From NCBI GenBank assembly GCA_018613035.1, contig JAGGRA010000058.1, positions 1-38,919 on the forward strand: a stretch of 38,919 nt of DNA, in the 5' to 3' direction. Made by a program: the position numbers and the translations under genes. Of the stretch, positions 31,653-38,919 are shown in pieces (positions within the stretch are counted from its first letter, which is position 1; each line of letters begins with the position of its first letter). The stretch is from Pseudomonas sp. ISL-84. GTDB lineage: Bacteria > Bacillota > Bacilli > Bacillales > Cytobacillaceae. The notes below the pieces were generated by a model. It was given only the letters and a program-made list of their open reading frames with translations. It did not search any database and had not been told where the DNA came from.

Positions 31653-31924
31653 GTATAGATTGTTTTTTTTGAACTATAAAGCTTGCCCGTTGATTACCGC
31701 CCCATTCACTCAAGCTGCCGCGGGGAGGAACAGAGCTCCTCGGCGTTTCACGCCTGCGGGGTCTCCCGCTCCCTCTCTTCCCGCAGGACATTGAATAAGC
31801 TTCCTCGAATCAGCACCTCGTCGTAAGAAAATGCGAATGCATTTTCGAGGATCAAGTGCCTTCCACTCCAATCAAATCAGTAATTAAAACTAGTTTGTAA
31901 GCAACAAACTTTGCGAAAACAGCC
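31653..31924 (+). repeat. Dispersed MITE-like element, copy D
   Basis: Nearly identical to copy A: in the core from CCGCGGGGAGG (31718) to GTAAGCAA (about 31904) only about three differences are seen by eye. The right end GCAACAAACTTTGCGAAAAC, then AGCC, mirrors the left end of copy C. It separates the Sm-like gene from the convergent Old Yellow Enzyme gene. Confidence 0.88.
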
Positions 31925-31937
31925 TATTATTAAGATA

Positions 31938-31980
31938 AGAATAAAACCCAAGGGCTTTTGGCAGCACCTTGGGTTTTTTT
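31938..31980. terminator. Terminator of the Old Yellow Enzyme gene
   Basis: AAAACCCAAGG (31943-31953) and CCTTGGGTTTT (31967-31977) are perfect 11-bp arms. A T run lies on both sides, so it can work for the minus-strand gene and for plus-strand transcripts crossing repeat D. Confidence 0.92.
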
Positions 31981-31981
31981 G

Positions 31982-33109
31982 CTATTCAACACCCGGGAAC
32001 CAGCCAGGTGTATTTATAATTGCCTGCCAGAGCGGGTCTGGTACAATCAAACGACCCTGAGCATTTTTATCCAGCTTTGTTTCAATTTCTTCTTCACGCC
32101 CGCTTTGTAACTTTTCTACCCAATCCGGGTCTATTATAAGCTCACGACCAAGTGCAATCAAAGGAACACCACTCTTTTCCAATGCATGCAGCGCTTCATC
32201 TGCACTATATAAAGAGCCAACCCCAATAACTGGTATACGATCTCCAACACGCTCCTGAATAATTTCCATACGGGACCGTTTATCCTCCACTCCTCTTCTT
32301 GGTTCAGACCAGAAATCCTGCAGGGATACATGAAGATAATCCAGGCCCTTCTCCGCCAAAACATCAATTAAAGCTAAAGTATCAGCCATTGTTATTCCTG
32401 GTGTTTCAGGCTCTTCAGGCGAAAAACGGTAGCCTGCCAGGAAAGGCTCCTTAGCATGTTCATTAATTGTTTTCTTTACTTCTTCAATTACCGCCAATGG
32501 GAATGCCATTCTTTTCTCAAGATTGCCTCCCCATTGATCTTCACGCCGGTTAGAGTGCGGGGAGAAGAATTGCTGAATTAAATAGCCATTTGCTCCATGA
32601 ATTTCAACTCCGTCATAACCTGCCTCTATAGCACGCCGTGTTGTCTCACCAAATGCTTTAATGATCTCTTCTGTTTCCTGTCCGCTAAGTGCCCTGGGCT
32701 CTTTAGCACCGCCGCGTTCTGACGCAACAGCACTAGCGGAAACAATGTCACCATCCGGCACCAGCTCAGGTGGACATTCTCTTCCTCCATGAAAGATTTG
32801 CAGAATAGCTTTTGCACCTTGCTTCTTTATAGCAGATGCAAGCCTTTTTAAGCTGGGAACCATCTCATCCGTATGCCCTGCAAACTCTCCTTGAAACCCT
32901 TTTCCGTTAGCTGTTACAAAAGTGCAAGCGGTAATTACCATACTAACGCCTTTTGAGCGGCGGGCATAATACTCTACTTCTGCATCGGATACTGTCCCAT
33001 CCTCATTGGATGAAAAATTAGTCATTGGTGCCATTACGACACGATTTTTAAGCGATATGCCATTCGAAAAAGTAAAGTCTTCAAAAAGCGGCTGAAATTT
33101 TGGATTCAT
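31982..33109 (-). CDS. NAD(P)H-dependent flavin oxidoreductase, Old Yellow Enzyme family
   Basis: This FMN-dependent TIM-barrel ene-reductase has 375 residues. It shows 'LKNRVVMAPMTNFSSNEDG' (about 21-39), 'ILQIFHGGREC' (about 102-112), and the family block 'GYDGVEIHGANGYLIQQFFSPHSNRR' (about 164-189). 'YLHVSLQDFWS' and 'IPVIGVGSLYSADEAL' follow. It reduces activated C=C bonds or, in related enzymes, xenobiotics; the physiological substrate is unknown. It lacks the C-terminal iron-sulfur and second FAD domain of dienoyl-CoA reductases, so it is a simple OYE, like B. subtilis YqiG. Monocistronic. Confidence 0.9.
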   Translation of the reverse strand: MNPKFQPLFEDFTFSNGISLKNRVVMAPMTNFSSNEDGTVSDAEVEYYARRSKGVSMVITACTFVTANGKGFQGEFAGHTDEMVPSLKRLASAIKKQGAKAILQIFHGGRECPPELVPDGDIVSASAVASERGGAKEPRALSGQETEEIIKAFGETTRRAIEAGYDGVEIHGANGYLIQQFFSPHSNRREDQWGGNLEKRMAFPLAVIEEVKKTINEHAKEPFLAGYRFSPEEPETPGITMADTLALIDVLAEKGLDYLHVSLQDFWSEPRRGVEDKRSRMEIIQERVGDRIPVIGVGSLYSADEALHALEKSGVPLIALGRELIIDPDWVEKLQSGREEEIETKLDKNAQGRLIVPDPLWQAIINTPGWFPGVE

Positions 33110-33263
33110 TACTGTCTACCCTCTCTGTAATTTTATATGTTTTTTTGTCAAGTTACAAAAACACCGTTTTATTTTCCTTTAAACTGGCTGCTTTTATGTA
33201 ATACCTCTTTTTTAGGTTATCCAAAACGGTTGTTTATAGAAAAATTCCTTATAAAAACGATAC

Positions 33264-33313
33264 AAATAAAAAGAGCCTAATTATGAGCAGCATTAACTCA
33301 CATCAGACTCTTA
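33264..33313 (-). terminator. Terminator of the HD-GYP/secreted-protein unit
   Basis: On the minus strand AAGAGTCTGAT-GTGAG pairs with CTCAT-AATTAGGCTCTT as an interrupted stem, followed by TTTTTATTTG. It begins just beyond the stop of the 33318 gene. Confidence 0.65.
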
Positions 33314-33317
33314 GTTC

Positions 33318-33638
33318 TTAAAATAAAGGATGCGGAGGATCAATTCCTAAGACCGTTTCCCCATTTACAGTTAACCAAATATAGTAATGATCAATTTCAG
33401 TTTTAAGAATTTTTTCTATTTTAGCGATTAAGGTTTCCTGCATTTCAAAAGATAGCCTTGCTGTTTCTTCTCCTAATTCATAATCCTCTAGACCCATTAA
33501 ATCTGCAATATACCTTGCTTCTTCATAAGAGACTTCAATATATTTATCATATTCGGATAGGTAGGCTGCTTCAGTAGACTTTACATTAAAAACTAGTAAA
33601 AGCATAAAGCTTAATAACGATATAGATATCTTTTTCAT
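33318..33638 (-). CDS. Small secreted hypothetical protein
   Basis: The 106-residue protein has a clear signal peptide: 'MKKISISLLSFMLLLVFNVKSTEA' with cleavage near residue 24 (after TEA). The mature part is acidic, about 80 residues, without cysteine. 'YDKYIEVSYEEARYIADLMGLEDYELGEETARLSFEMQETLIAKIEKIL' is mainly helical; the end 'YYIWLTVNGETVLGIDPPHP' looks like strands. I do not recognise a family. GGAGGG precedes the ATG. It starts only 13 bases after the cupin-HD-GYP gene, so the two are cotranscribed. Confidence 0.72.
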   Translation of the reverse strand: MKKISISLLSFMLLLVFNVKSTEAAYLSEYDKYIEVSYEEARYIADLMGLEDYELGEETARLSFEMQETLIAKIEKILKTEIDHYYIWLTVNGETVLGIDPPHPLF

Positions 33639-33651
33639 AACATTTCCCTCC

Positions 33652-34557
33652 TTAGATTTTCACTAATTCTTCTTTTAGTTCTAAAAATTTATCTAAGATG
33701 TACGGATTGTACATTTTTCCTCGGCATCGAATTAACTCTTCAAAAGCTTCCTTTGTTGTTCTTCCTTTTCTATATACTCTATCTGTTGTCATAGCATCAA
33801 ATGAATCTACTATTGATATTATTGCAGCTTCAATTTCGATTTCCTCACCCTTTAATCCCTGTGGATACCCATTACCGTCATATCTTTCATGATGTTGTTC
33901 TACAATTTTTGCTGCTTCAATTAATGTAGGAAGACCAGTATTTTCTAAGATTTCTCTACCATATCTAGAGTGCTCTTTCATTATCTCCCATTCCTCAGAG
34001 GTGAGCTTATCTGGTTTTTGAAGTATTTCCAAAGGGATCTTGACCTTACCGATATCATGAAGAAAGGAAGCAAGGCTTAAACGGAAAAGTTGGCTTGTAT
34101 TAAGGCCCAGTTTTTCTCCCAAAATCATAGAAATCTTACTAATTCTTGAACAATGATCAACTGTATAGCCATCTTTCTCTTCAATTGATACAGCCAAATC
34201 CTCAAGTTCTTTTGAAATTATACTATAATGATGAAACACTGGTTGAGATGAGACATAAATAAATTCTGTTAACTGTTCCGCATAAAAAACATAATGTTCT
34301 TTTACTGGAGATTTATAAAATACATCTCCTATTTTTAGAGAATTAATTTGGTTATTTTTTTTATATTTTAATTCACCTGAAAGGATATGAAAAAACTCCA
34401 GAACTTCAGATCCATATGCAGGCTCTAACCCCCATCTAGTCCCAGGATCCAACTTATGATAGATAACCTCTGTCCCGTCCCCGGAAGCGATTAAGGAGAT
34501 TTGCAATCCCTTCATGTGGACTGTTTCAATGAAACTATCTTCATTTATAATGCCCAC
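33652..34557 (-). CDS. Cupin-HD-GYP fusion, probable cyclic-nucleotide phosphodiesterase
   Basis: The 301-residue protein has two parts. Residues about 20-105 form a small cupin-like barrel ('GTRWGLEPAYGSEVLEFFHILSGELKYKK', 'KIGDVFYKSPVKEHYVF'). Residues about 115-300 form an HD-GYP domain: H135, H167-D168 with K171, H196, H222-H223, the G230-Y231-P232 signature within 'ERYDGNGYPQGLKG', D251 and D254. All expected metal ligands and the GYP motif are there, so c-di-GMP (or cGAMP-type) hydrolysis is plausible, unlike many degenerate copies. No membrane segment is seen. The cupin probably senses a ligand. GTG start behind AGAGGG. It is cotranscribed with the small secreted protein. Confidence 0.87.
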   Translation of the reverse strand: MGIINEDSFIETVHMKGLQISLIASGDGTEVIYHKLDPGTRWGLEPAYGSEVLEFFHILSGELKYKKNNQINSLKIGDVFYKSPVKEHYVFYAEQLTEFIYVSSQPVFHHYSIISKELEDLAVSIEEKDGYTVDHCSRISKISMILGEKLGLNTSQLFRLSLASFLHDIGKVKIPLEILQKPDKLTSEEWEIMKEHSRYGREILENTGLPTLIEAAKIVEQHHERYDGNGYPQGLKGEEIEIEAAIISIVDSFDAMTTDRVYRKGRTTKEAFEELIRCRGKMYNPYILDKFLELKEELVKI

Positions 34558-34792
34558 TCAATTACCCTCTTTCTAAAACTTTCTCTTATGGTGCTGTATG
34601 TATAATGTTTTTATAGAAACTAGTCTTTTTAGATATTATGTAACTCTTTTTTCCCTATAATGACATTCTAGTACATGATTTTCCATATTTCCACAAAAAT
34701 TTTACTAGTTCCTTGATTTTCATGATAATGTTACCAATTTACAAGCCTATTTACCCGCTGTTCTTCCAAATAAAGTATTTTGTATGACTTGT

Positions 34793-34826
34793 TAAAAAAA
34801 CCAGAGACCCATCTGGCCTCTGGTTT
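34793..34826 (-). terminator. Terminator of the fdhF-DUF1641 operon
   Basis: AAACCAGAG (34798-34806) and CTCTGGTTT (34818-34826) are perfect arms. On the minus strand TTTTTTTAAC follows. It is eight bases beyond the DUF1641 stop. Confidence 0.92.
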
Positions 34827-34833
34827 GAGTTCA

Positions 34834-35400
34834 TTATTCTCTTTTATTAGGAGCCACATCTCTTTCGTTGTTCTCCTTTTTATGAAGGTTTTGGTCTTCA
34901 GGAAGCTGTGTCGTTCTTTCCATGCCGCTTGTATCTTCGCCCATACCTTTTAGGAAGGTAATCAGCAATGTGACAGCTCTGTTTACTTCTGGATCTTTTA
35001 ATACTCTCACTAAATCGAAATAGCTGGTTTTTTCATCCGTTTCTTTGTATTCGGCCACTCGGGCTATACCGGAATTTAATTTAAGCAGCAGCGGTTCCAG
35101 CTGCTGGACATTTATTGTACCTAGTGTTCCGACCATAAGAAGCAGGTTTTTAATCGTGTTTGTTGCTTCTGGTTTGTCTACCGCTTTTACAAGTACATTT
35201 AATACTTTGTCTCCCTGTCCAAACAAGCCGTTTAATAGAGAAAGAACACCCCTATCATTCATATGGTTTACGACTGAAAGGAGTGCGAGAATGGATTCCT
35301 TATTGTCAATAAGGGCGTTCTCCACCTCTTCCAAATCCTTTTTGCGTTTATCTTCCGGACTTATTTCAAAACGCTTAATATTGTTAATCGCTTTAGCCAT
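34834..35400 (-). CDS. DUF1641 protein, formate dehydrogenase-associated (YrhD-like)
   Basis: This 188-residue soluble, mainly helical protein has the DUF1641 core (about 85-160), with '[40 protein letters not shown]' and '[21 protein letters not shown]'. The tail is hydrophilic and poorly ordered. In B. subtilis yrhD lies beside the formate dehydrogenase gene yrhE; here it overlaps fdhF by eight bases and follows it, so the two are translationally coupled. It probably acts as a small subunit or assembly factor of the enzyme; the biochemical role is not established. No cysteine or metal site is visible. Confidence 0.86.
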   Translation of the reverse strand: MAKAINNIKRFEISPEDKRKKDLEEVENALIDNKESILALLSVVNHMNDRGVLSLLNGLFGQGDKVLNVLVKAVDKPEATNTIKNLLLMVGTLGTINVQQLEPLLLKLNSGIARVAEYKETDEKTSYFDLVRVLKDPEVNRAVTLLITFLKGMGEDTSGMERTTQLPEDQNLHKKENNERDVAPNKRE

Positions 35401-38362
35401 GCTGCTTCCGCTCCTTTTTCACCATATCTCCAGGGAAAATATAATCCTTTCGTGCCCACTTTTTCTCTACATTTACCCCTATTTGCGGCTGCGGGTTTCC
35501 ATAGCGGTGATTTATTTTTGGAAGTGGGCTAATTCCTTCTTCACTAAGGATTTCAAGCTTTGCTTTTGTTTCCTTGTAAGCTGGCGTATCGGTATCCTTA
35601 TCCGCATAGCTGCTTGTCAATAGGTTGATTGCTGCTTCGCCTCTGTCGTTCATCGGCAGATAGACCTCTTTGCCTTTAACCCTGTCTGTTATATGGCATT
35701 TTACTTTAACATTCCCGTAAGGAGAGGTTAAACGAACCAATGTCCCATCCTTCAGGCCACGTTCAGCAGCAAGATCAGGTGAGACTTCCAAGAAAACTTC
35801 CGGAGTCTTTGAGCTGATTCCCTTGGATTTGTATGTCATATTTCCTTCATGGAAATGCTCAAGCAAGCGGCCATTATTGACATGAATATCATACTCAATC
35901 GGGAACTCAAGAGTAGGTGTCCAATCGACCGGGTGAAGTCTCGCTTTGCCATCCGGGAATGGGAAGCCTTCCGTATACAAGAGCGGACTGTCTGTTCCGT
36001 CCTCCGCAACTGGCCATTGCAGACTCTTGTATCCTTCCAATCTCTCATAAGTTACACCTGAGTATATTGGCATAAGCATGGCTGCTTCAGCCATAATTTC
36101 GCCAGGATGAGTATATGTCCACCCTGCTCCAAGGCGATTTGCAACCTCTAAGATGATCTGCCAGTCTGGCTTGGAATCTCCAAGCGGCTCAAATGCCTGG
36201 TATAATCGCTGAATTCTCCTTTCTGTATTCGTGAATGTTCCCTCTTTTTCAAGGCTTGGACTTGCAGGAAGCACAACATCGGCAAACTCAGCCGTACGAG
36301 AAAGGAAAATATCTTGAACTACAAAGAAATCCAATTTTTCAAAAGCAGCTTGGACATAGTTGATATTGGAATCAACAAGGCCCATATCCTCTCCTTTTAA
36401 ATACATCGCTTTTAACTGGCCCTCATGGATGCCTTCTACCATTTCGTGGTTATTCATTCCTACCTTTTCTGGCAGCTTCACTCCCCATGCATTTTCAAAC
36501 TTCTTTCTCACTTCAGGGTCAGTAACTTTTTGATATCCCGGCAGATTATCTGGACTGCTTCCAAAGTCGCCTGCACCTTGTACATTATTATGGCCCCTTA
36601 AAGGATAGGCACCTGCACCTGGTTTAGCGTAATTTCCTGTTACGAGAAGCAGGTTGGAAATGGCGGTACTTGTATCGCTTCCGCCAAGGTGCTGAGTAAC
36701 CCCCATTGCCCATAATGCACAAACAGAATTTGCTTCATGGATCATTTCTGCTATTTTAATCAGATGTTCCTTAGAAATGCCTGTTGTTTTTTCTGCGTAT
36801 TCGATCGTAAACTTTTCAAGATTTTGTACAAATCCCTCTAATCCATTTACTTTTTCACGTAAGAATTTTTCATCTGCCCAGCCTTGGTCGATAATATATT
36901 TTGTTACAGCAGACAGCCAAACCATATCCGTACCTGCTTTAGGACGAATAAACAGATCTGATCGCTCGGCCATTTCATGTTCCCTCAAATCAGCAACGAT
37001 GACCTTTTGGCCGTTCAGCTTTTGGGAACGTTTCACCCTAGTGGATAGTACGGGATGCGATTCGGAAGTATTGGAACCGATAATAAGCACCAATTCAGAG
37101 TTCTTGATATCCTCGATTGAACCGGCATCTCCTCCATGCCCCACTGTACGGAATAACCCAACAGTCGCAGGTGTCTGACAGTATCTAGAGCAGTTATCGA
37201 TATTATTTGTTCCGATAACTGCCCTGCCCAGCTTCTGCATTAAGTAGGATTCTTCATTTGTACACTTTGATGATGTAATAAAACTGAGAGCATCAGTTCC
37301 GTTCTGCTCTTTTATTTCAGTAAATTTCCGTGTGATCAGATCCAGCGCTTCCTCCCATTCAGCTTCCCGGAAAGAATCTCCTTCGCGAATTAAAGGCTTT
37401 GTTAAACGTTCCTCACTGTTAACAAAATCCCAGCCAAATTTCCCTTTCACACAAGTTGAAATCCCATTTGCCGGTGCTTCTGCCTGAGGTTCGACCTTCA
37501 GGATTTCCCGCCCTTTTGTCCATACATCAAAGCTGCACCCAACTCCACAGTATGTGCAGACAGTCTTTGTCTTTTTTATTTTTTCTTCGCGCATAGCTGC
37601 TTCCATATCGGATATTGCCAAGATGGATCCATAACCTGTCTCTACATTTTTGGTGATTTCAATCATTGGCCGGAGCGTGTTTTTGGCAATCCCTGTCAAA
37701 AATCCCGCTTCTCCTTCCATTCCTTTTTCCATCATGGCATTACAAGGGCAAACAGTGGAGCAGTGTCCGCAGGAAACGCAGGAAGATTCATTGATTGGCA
37801 CATCATTGTCCCAGATGACTCGTGGACGCTGTCGTTCCCAGTCGATTGTAAGCGTTTCTGTGACCTGGACATCCTGGCATGCCTCGACACATCTGCCGCA
37901 TAATATGCACTGGTCGGGATCGTATCTATAAAAAGGATGTGAATCATCTCTTTCATAAGGCTTTTGATCGAAAGGAATGCTTTGATGGTTAATTTTCATC
38001 GCTTTAACGGTGTTATGTACTTCACATCCCCCATTGTTATAATCACAAACTGTACAATATAATTCATGATTAAAGAGAATTTTATCCATGGCGATGGTCT
38101 GGGCTTCTTTTACATTAGGGTCAATCGTATCTATGACGTCCCCATCTTTTATTTTTGTAGAACAGGAACGCACCAATTCTCCATTTACAGAAACAATGCA
38201 TGTATCACACGTTTCGATTGCACCCAGGCTCGGATGGTAGCAAACCTGTGGAATTTCAATCGAACTATCATTTAATAATTGCAAAACGGTATTATCCGGA
38301 TTTGCCTTTAATTCTACTCCATTTATTTTTATATTCAGAGAATCTGGCAACTCAATCAACAT
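35393..38362 (-). CDS. Formate dehydrogenase alpha subunit (molybdopterin), YrhE/YjgC-like
   Basis: This 989-residue cytoplasmic enzyme oxidises formate to CO2. From the N-terminus it has a [2Fe-2S] ferredoxin domain with C41, C52, C55 and C67, then a His-Cys3 cluster site H99, C103, C106 and C113. Two [4Fe-4S] ferredoxin motifs follow, C152-C155-C158-C162 and C195-C198-C201-C205, then the cofactor-domain [4Fe-4S] motif C269-C272-C276-C304. The bis-MGD domains are next, with the molybdenum ligand at C395 ('NCSRYCQTP'), where E. coli FdhF has selenocysteine. A dinucleotide-binding domain closes the protein ('[15 protein letters not shown]' region). The built-in NuoG-like N-terminus suggests NAD or quinone-linked electron transfer. 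The ATG directly touches GAAAGG, so initiation may be weak or use a later codon. Fnr-like box upstream. Confidence 0.94.
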   Translation of the reverse strand: MLIELPDSLNIKINGVELKANPDNTVLQLLNDSSIEIPQVCYHPSLGAIETCDTCIVSVNGELVRSCSTKIKDGDVIDTIDPNVKEAQTIAMDKILFNHELYCTVCDYNNGGCEVHNTVKAMKINHQSIPFDQKPYERDDSHPFYRYDPDQCILCGRCVEACQDVQVTETLTIDWERQRPRVIWDNDVPINESSCVSCGHCSTVCPCNAMMEKGMEGEAGFLTGIAKNTLRPMIEITKNVETGYGSILAISDMEAAMREEKIKKTKTVCTYCGVGCSFDVWTKGREILKVEPQAEAPANGISTCVKGKFGWDFVNSEERLTKPLIREGDSFREAEWEEALDLITRKFTEIKEQNGTDALSFITSSKCTNEESYLMQKLGRAVIGTNNIDNCSRYCQTPATVGLFRTVGHGGDAGSIEDIKNSELVLIIGSNTSESHPVLSTRVKRSQKLNGQKVIVADLREHEMAERSDLFIRPKAGTDMVWLSAVTKYIIDQGWADEKFLREKVNGLEGFVQNLEKFTIEYAEKTTGISKEHLIKIAEMIHEANSVCALWAMGVTQHLGGSDTSTAISNLLLVTGNYAKPGAGAYPLRGHNNVQGAGDFGSSPDNLPGYQKVTDPEVRKKFENAWGVKLPEKVGMNNHEMVEGIHEGQLKAMYLKGEDMGLVDSNINYVQAAFEKLDFFVVQDIFLSRTAEFADVVLPASPSLEKEGTFTNTERRIQRLYQAFEPLGDSKPDWQIILEVANRLGAGWTYTHPGEIMAEAAMLMPIYSGVTYERLEGYKSLQWPVAEDGTDSPLLYTEGFPFPDGKARLHPVDWTPTLEFPIEYDIHVNNGRLLEHFHEGNMTYKSKGISSKTPEVFLEVSPDLAAERGLKDGTLVRLTSPYGNVKVKCHITDRVKGKEVYLPMNDRGEAAINLLTSSYADKDTDTPAYKETKAKLEILSEEGISPLPKINHRYGNPQPQIGVNVEKKWARKDYIFPGDMVKKERKQHG

Positions 38363-38473
38363 CCTTTCAAAAATTCAGTTTCATAGGTTTTCACTACCCT
38401 TGATTAAAAAAGTTAAACGTTTAGTAAATGATATTGGTTAATAACGATAGGCATTTTCATAAAAAGCGAAGTA

Positions 38474-38489
38474 AGTGATTTACATCATC
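38474..38489. promoter_or_regulatory. Fnr-like box in the fdhF/cupin intergenic region
   Basis: AGTGATTTACATCATC follows TGTGAnnTAnnTCACA at nine of twelve defined positions, with the central TA and the TGAT-N4-ATCA core. It lies between divergent fdhF and the cupin gene and could act on either. Confidence 0.45.
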
Positions 38490-38552
38490 ACCTTGATCAA
38501 TCAAATTCATTATCATTAAGGTGCAGACAATAAATTTTTGGAGGTTATTATA

Positions 38553-38894
38553 GTGGAGAGACAATCAATTGTATCTGCAATGGAATATAGCGATAAACAG
38601 TTTACCAAACGGATTCTTTTTAAAAAGGGTGAGAGTACCGTATTCGTCCTTAACTTTATGCCGGGTCAGGAGCTTCCTGTCCATAAGCATCCGGGTACTG
38701 AAGTATATTTGATGGTTCTTCAAGGGGAAGGAACACTGACGATTGATGGAAATCCTACTGAAGTTGCTGAAAGAGATGTCATCCATGCTAGTGGTGAGGA
38801 AGAGTTTTCTTTTAAAAACACCGGAGACGAACCCGTTAGCCTTTATGTTATGCTGAACAAAATTCCGGATGAAAGATATGCGCAGAATATTTAA
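38553..38894 (+). CDS. Small cupin-domain protein
   Basis: The 113-residue single-domain cupin starts at GTG 38553-38555, eight bases after GGAGG. A TTG in frame five codons upstream overlaps that ribosome binding site and is unlikely. Cupin motif 1 is 'PGQELPVHKHPGTEVYLMVLQGEG' (H and E metal ligands), with the second motif less clear ('ERDVIHASGEEEFSFKNTGDEP'). Such small cupins bind a metal and a small ligand; the function cannot be narrowed. It is divergent from fdhF, sharing an upstream region with an Fnr-like box, which may tie it to anaerobic or formate conditions (inference). Confidence 0.85.
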   Translation: MERQSIVSAMEYSDKQFTKRILFKKGESTVFVLNFMPGQELPVHKHPGTEVYLMVLQGEGTLTIDGNPTEVAERDVIHASGEEEFSFKNTGDEPVSLYVMLNKIPDERYAQNI

Positions 38895-38905
38895 GCACAT
38901 CGAGT

Positions 38906-38919
38906 AGGAGGGGGTGACT
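38906..38919 (+). promoter_or_regulatory. Ribosome binding site of a gene beyond the window
   Basis: AGGAGGGGG (38906-38914) lies 12 bases after the cupin stop codon at the window edge. A following gene in the same operon as the cupin is likely, but its start is not in the window. Confidence 0.55.

Noticed and set aside
38500..38521. Fur box between fdhF and the cupin gene
   Set aside because: ATTCATTATCATTAA matches only half of the 7-1-7 Fur pattern, and no iron gene is adjacent.
1..38919. tRNA, rRNA, riboswitch, prophage or intact insertion sequence
   Set aside because: None was seen: no cloverleaf with CCA end, no rRNA core sequences, no transposase or integrase reading frame, and no leader that I can match to a known riboswitch class.

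Overview
The window looks like a chromosomal segment of a low-to-moderate-GC, endospore-forming member of the Bacillaceae. Supporting signs are AGGAGG-type ribosome binding sites with GTG and TTG starts, a ComK competence factor, a YtrA-type GntR/ABC operon, a CwlO-like NlpC/P60 endopeptidase, candidate SigB and SigK promoters, and a YrhE/YrhD-type formate dehydrogenase. The exact species cannot be read from the sequence; Cytobacillus or Mesobacillus-like is a guess. Most genes lie on the minus strand. I saw no rRNA, tRNA, CRISPR array or transposase gene.

Layout. 1-1.8 kb: repeat copy A, pssA (phosphatidylserine synthase) and a jelly-roll-like protein behind a possible SigK promoter. 1.9-7.9 kb: a four-gene fatty-acid or carboxylic-acid degradation operon (acyl-CoA dehydrogenase, thiolase, acyl-CoA ligase, CaiB-type CoA transferase), preceded by its own terminator-bounded 3-hydroxyacyl-CoA dehydrogenase-like SDR gene, which is frameshifted by an extra copy of a 5-bp repeat. 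8.0-9.7 kb: comK with an Fnr-like palindrome in its promoter region, then a gene-free kilobase holding a nine-unit, 52-bp tandem array of two alternating monomer types. 9.7-11.6 kb: two divergent membrane-anchored proteins of unknown function. 11.7-15.6 kb: a YtrA-type repressor, ABC ATPase, large ABC permease and ECF sigma factor, with a near-consensus YtrA operator.

15.9-26.9 kb is a glycolate-utilisation region. It holds a lactate/glycolate permease, an IclR regulator, a fumarylacetoacetate-hydrolase-fold enzyme, malate synthase G, the glycolate oxidase subunits GlcE-GlcF-GlcD and an FCD-type GntR regulator. Three of its promoters (permease, malate synthase, glcE) share one operator-like sequence, which ties them into a single regulon: glycolate is imported, oxidised to glyoxylate, condensed with acetyl-CoA to malate, and possibly taken on to pyruvate.

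27-39 kb: a CwlO-like cell-wall hydrolase with a WalR-like box, then a dispersed formate dehydrogenase set (DUF2294 protein, fdhD, the large molybdopterin subunit fdhF and its DUF1641 partner). Interleaved with these are a CBS protein behind a SigB-like promoter, a small Sm-like protein with an Arg/aromatic tail, an Old Yellow Enzyme, a small secreted protein coupled to a cupin-HD-GYP fusion, and a small cupin.

Four copies of one roughly 270-300 bp palindrome-rich, MITE-like element (A, B, C, D), all in the same orientation, are scattered through the window in intergenic sites. A and D are nearly identical over their core.
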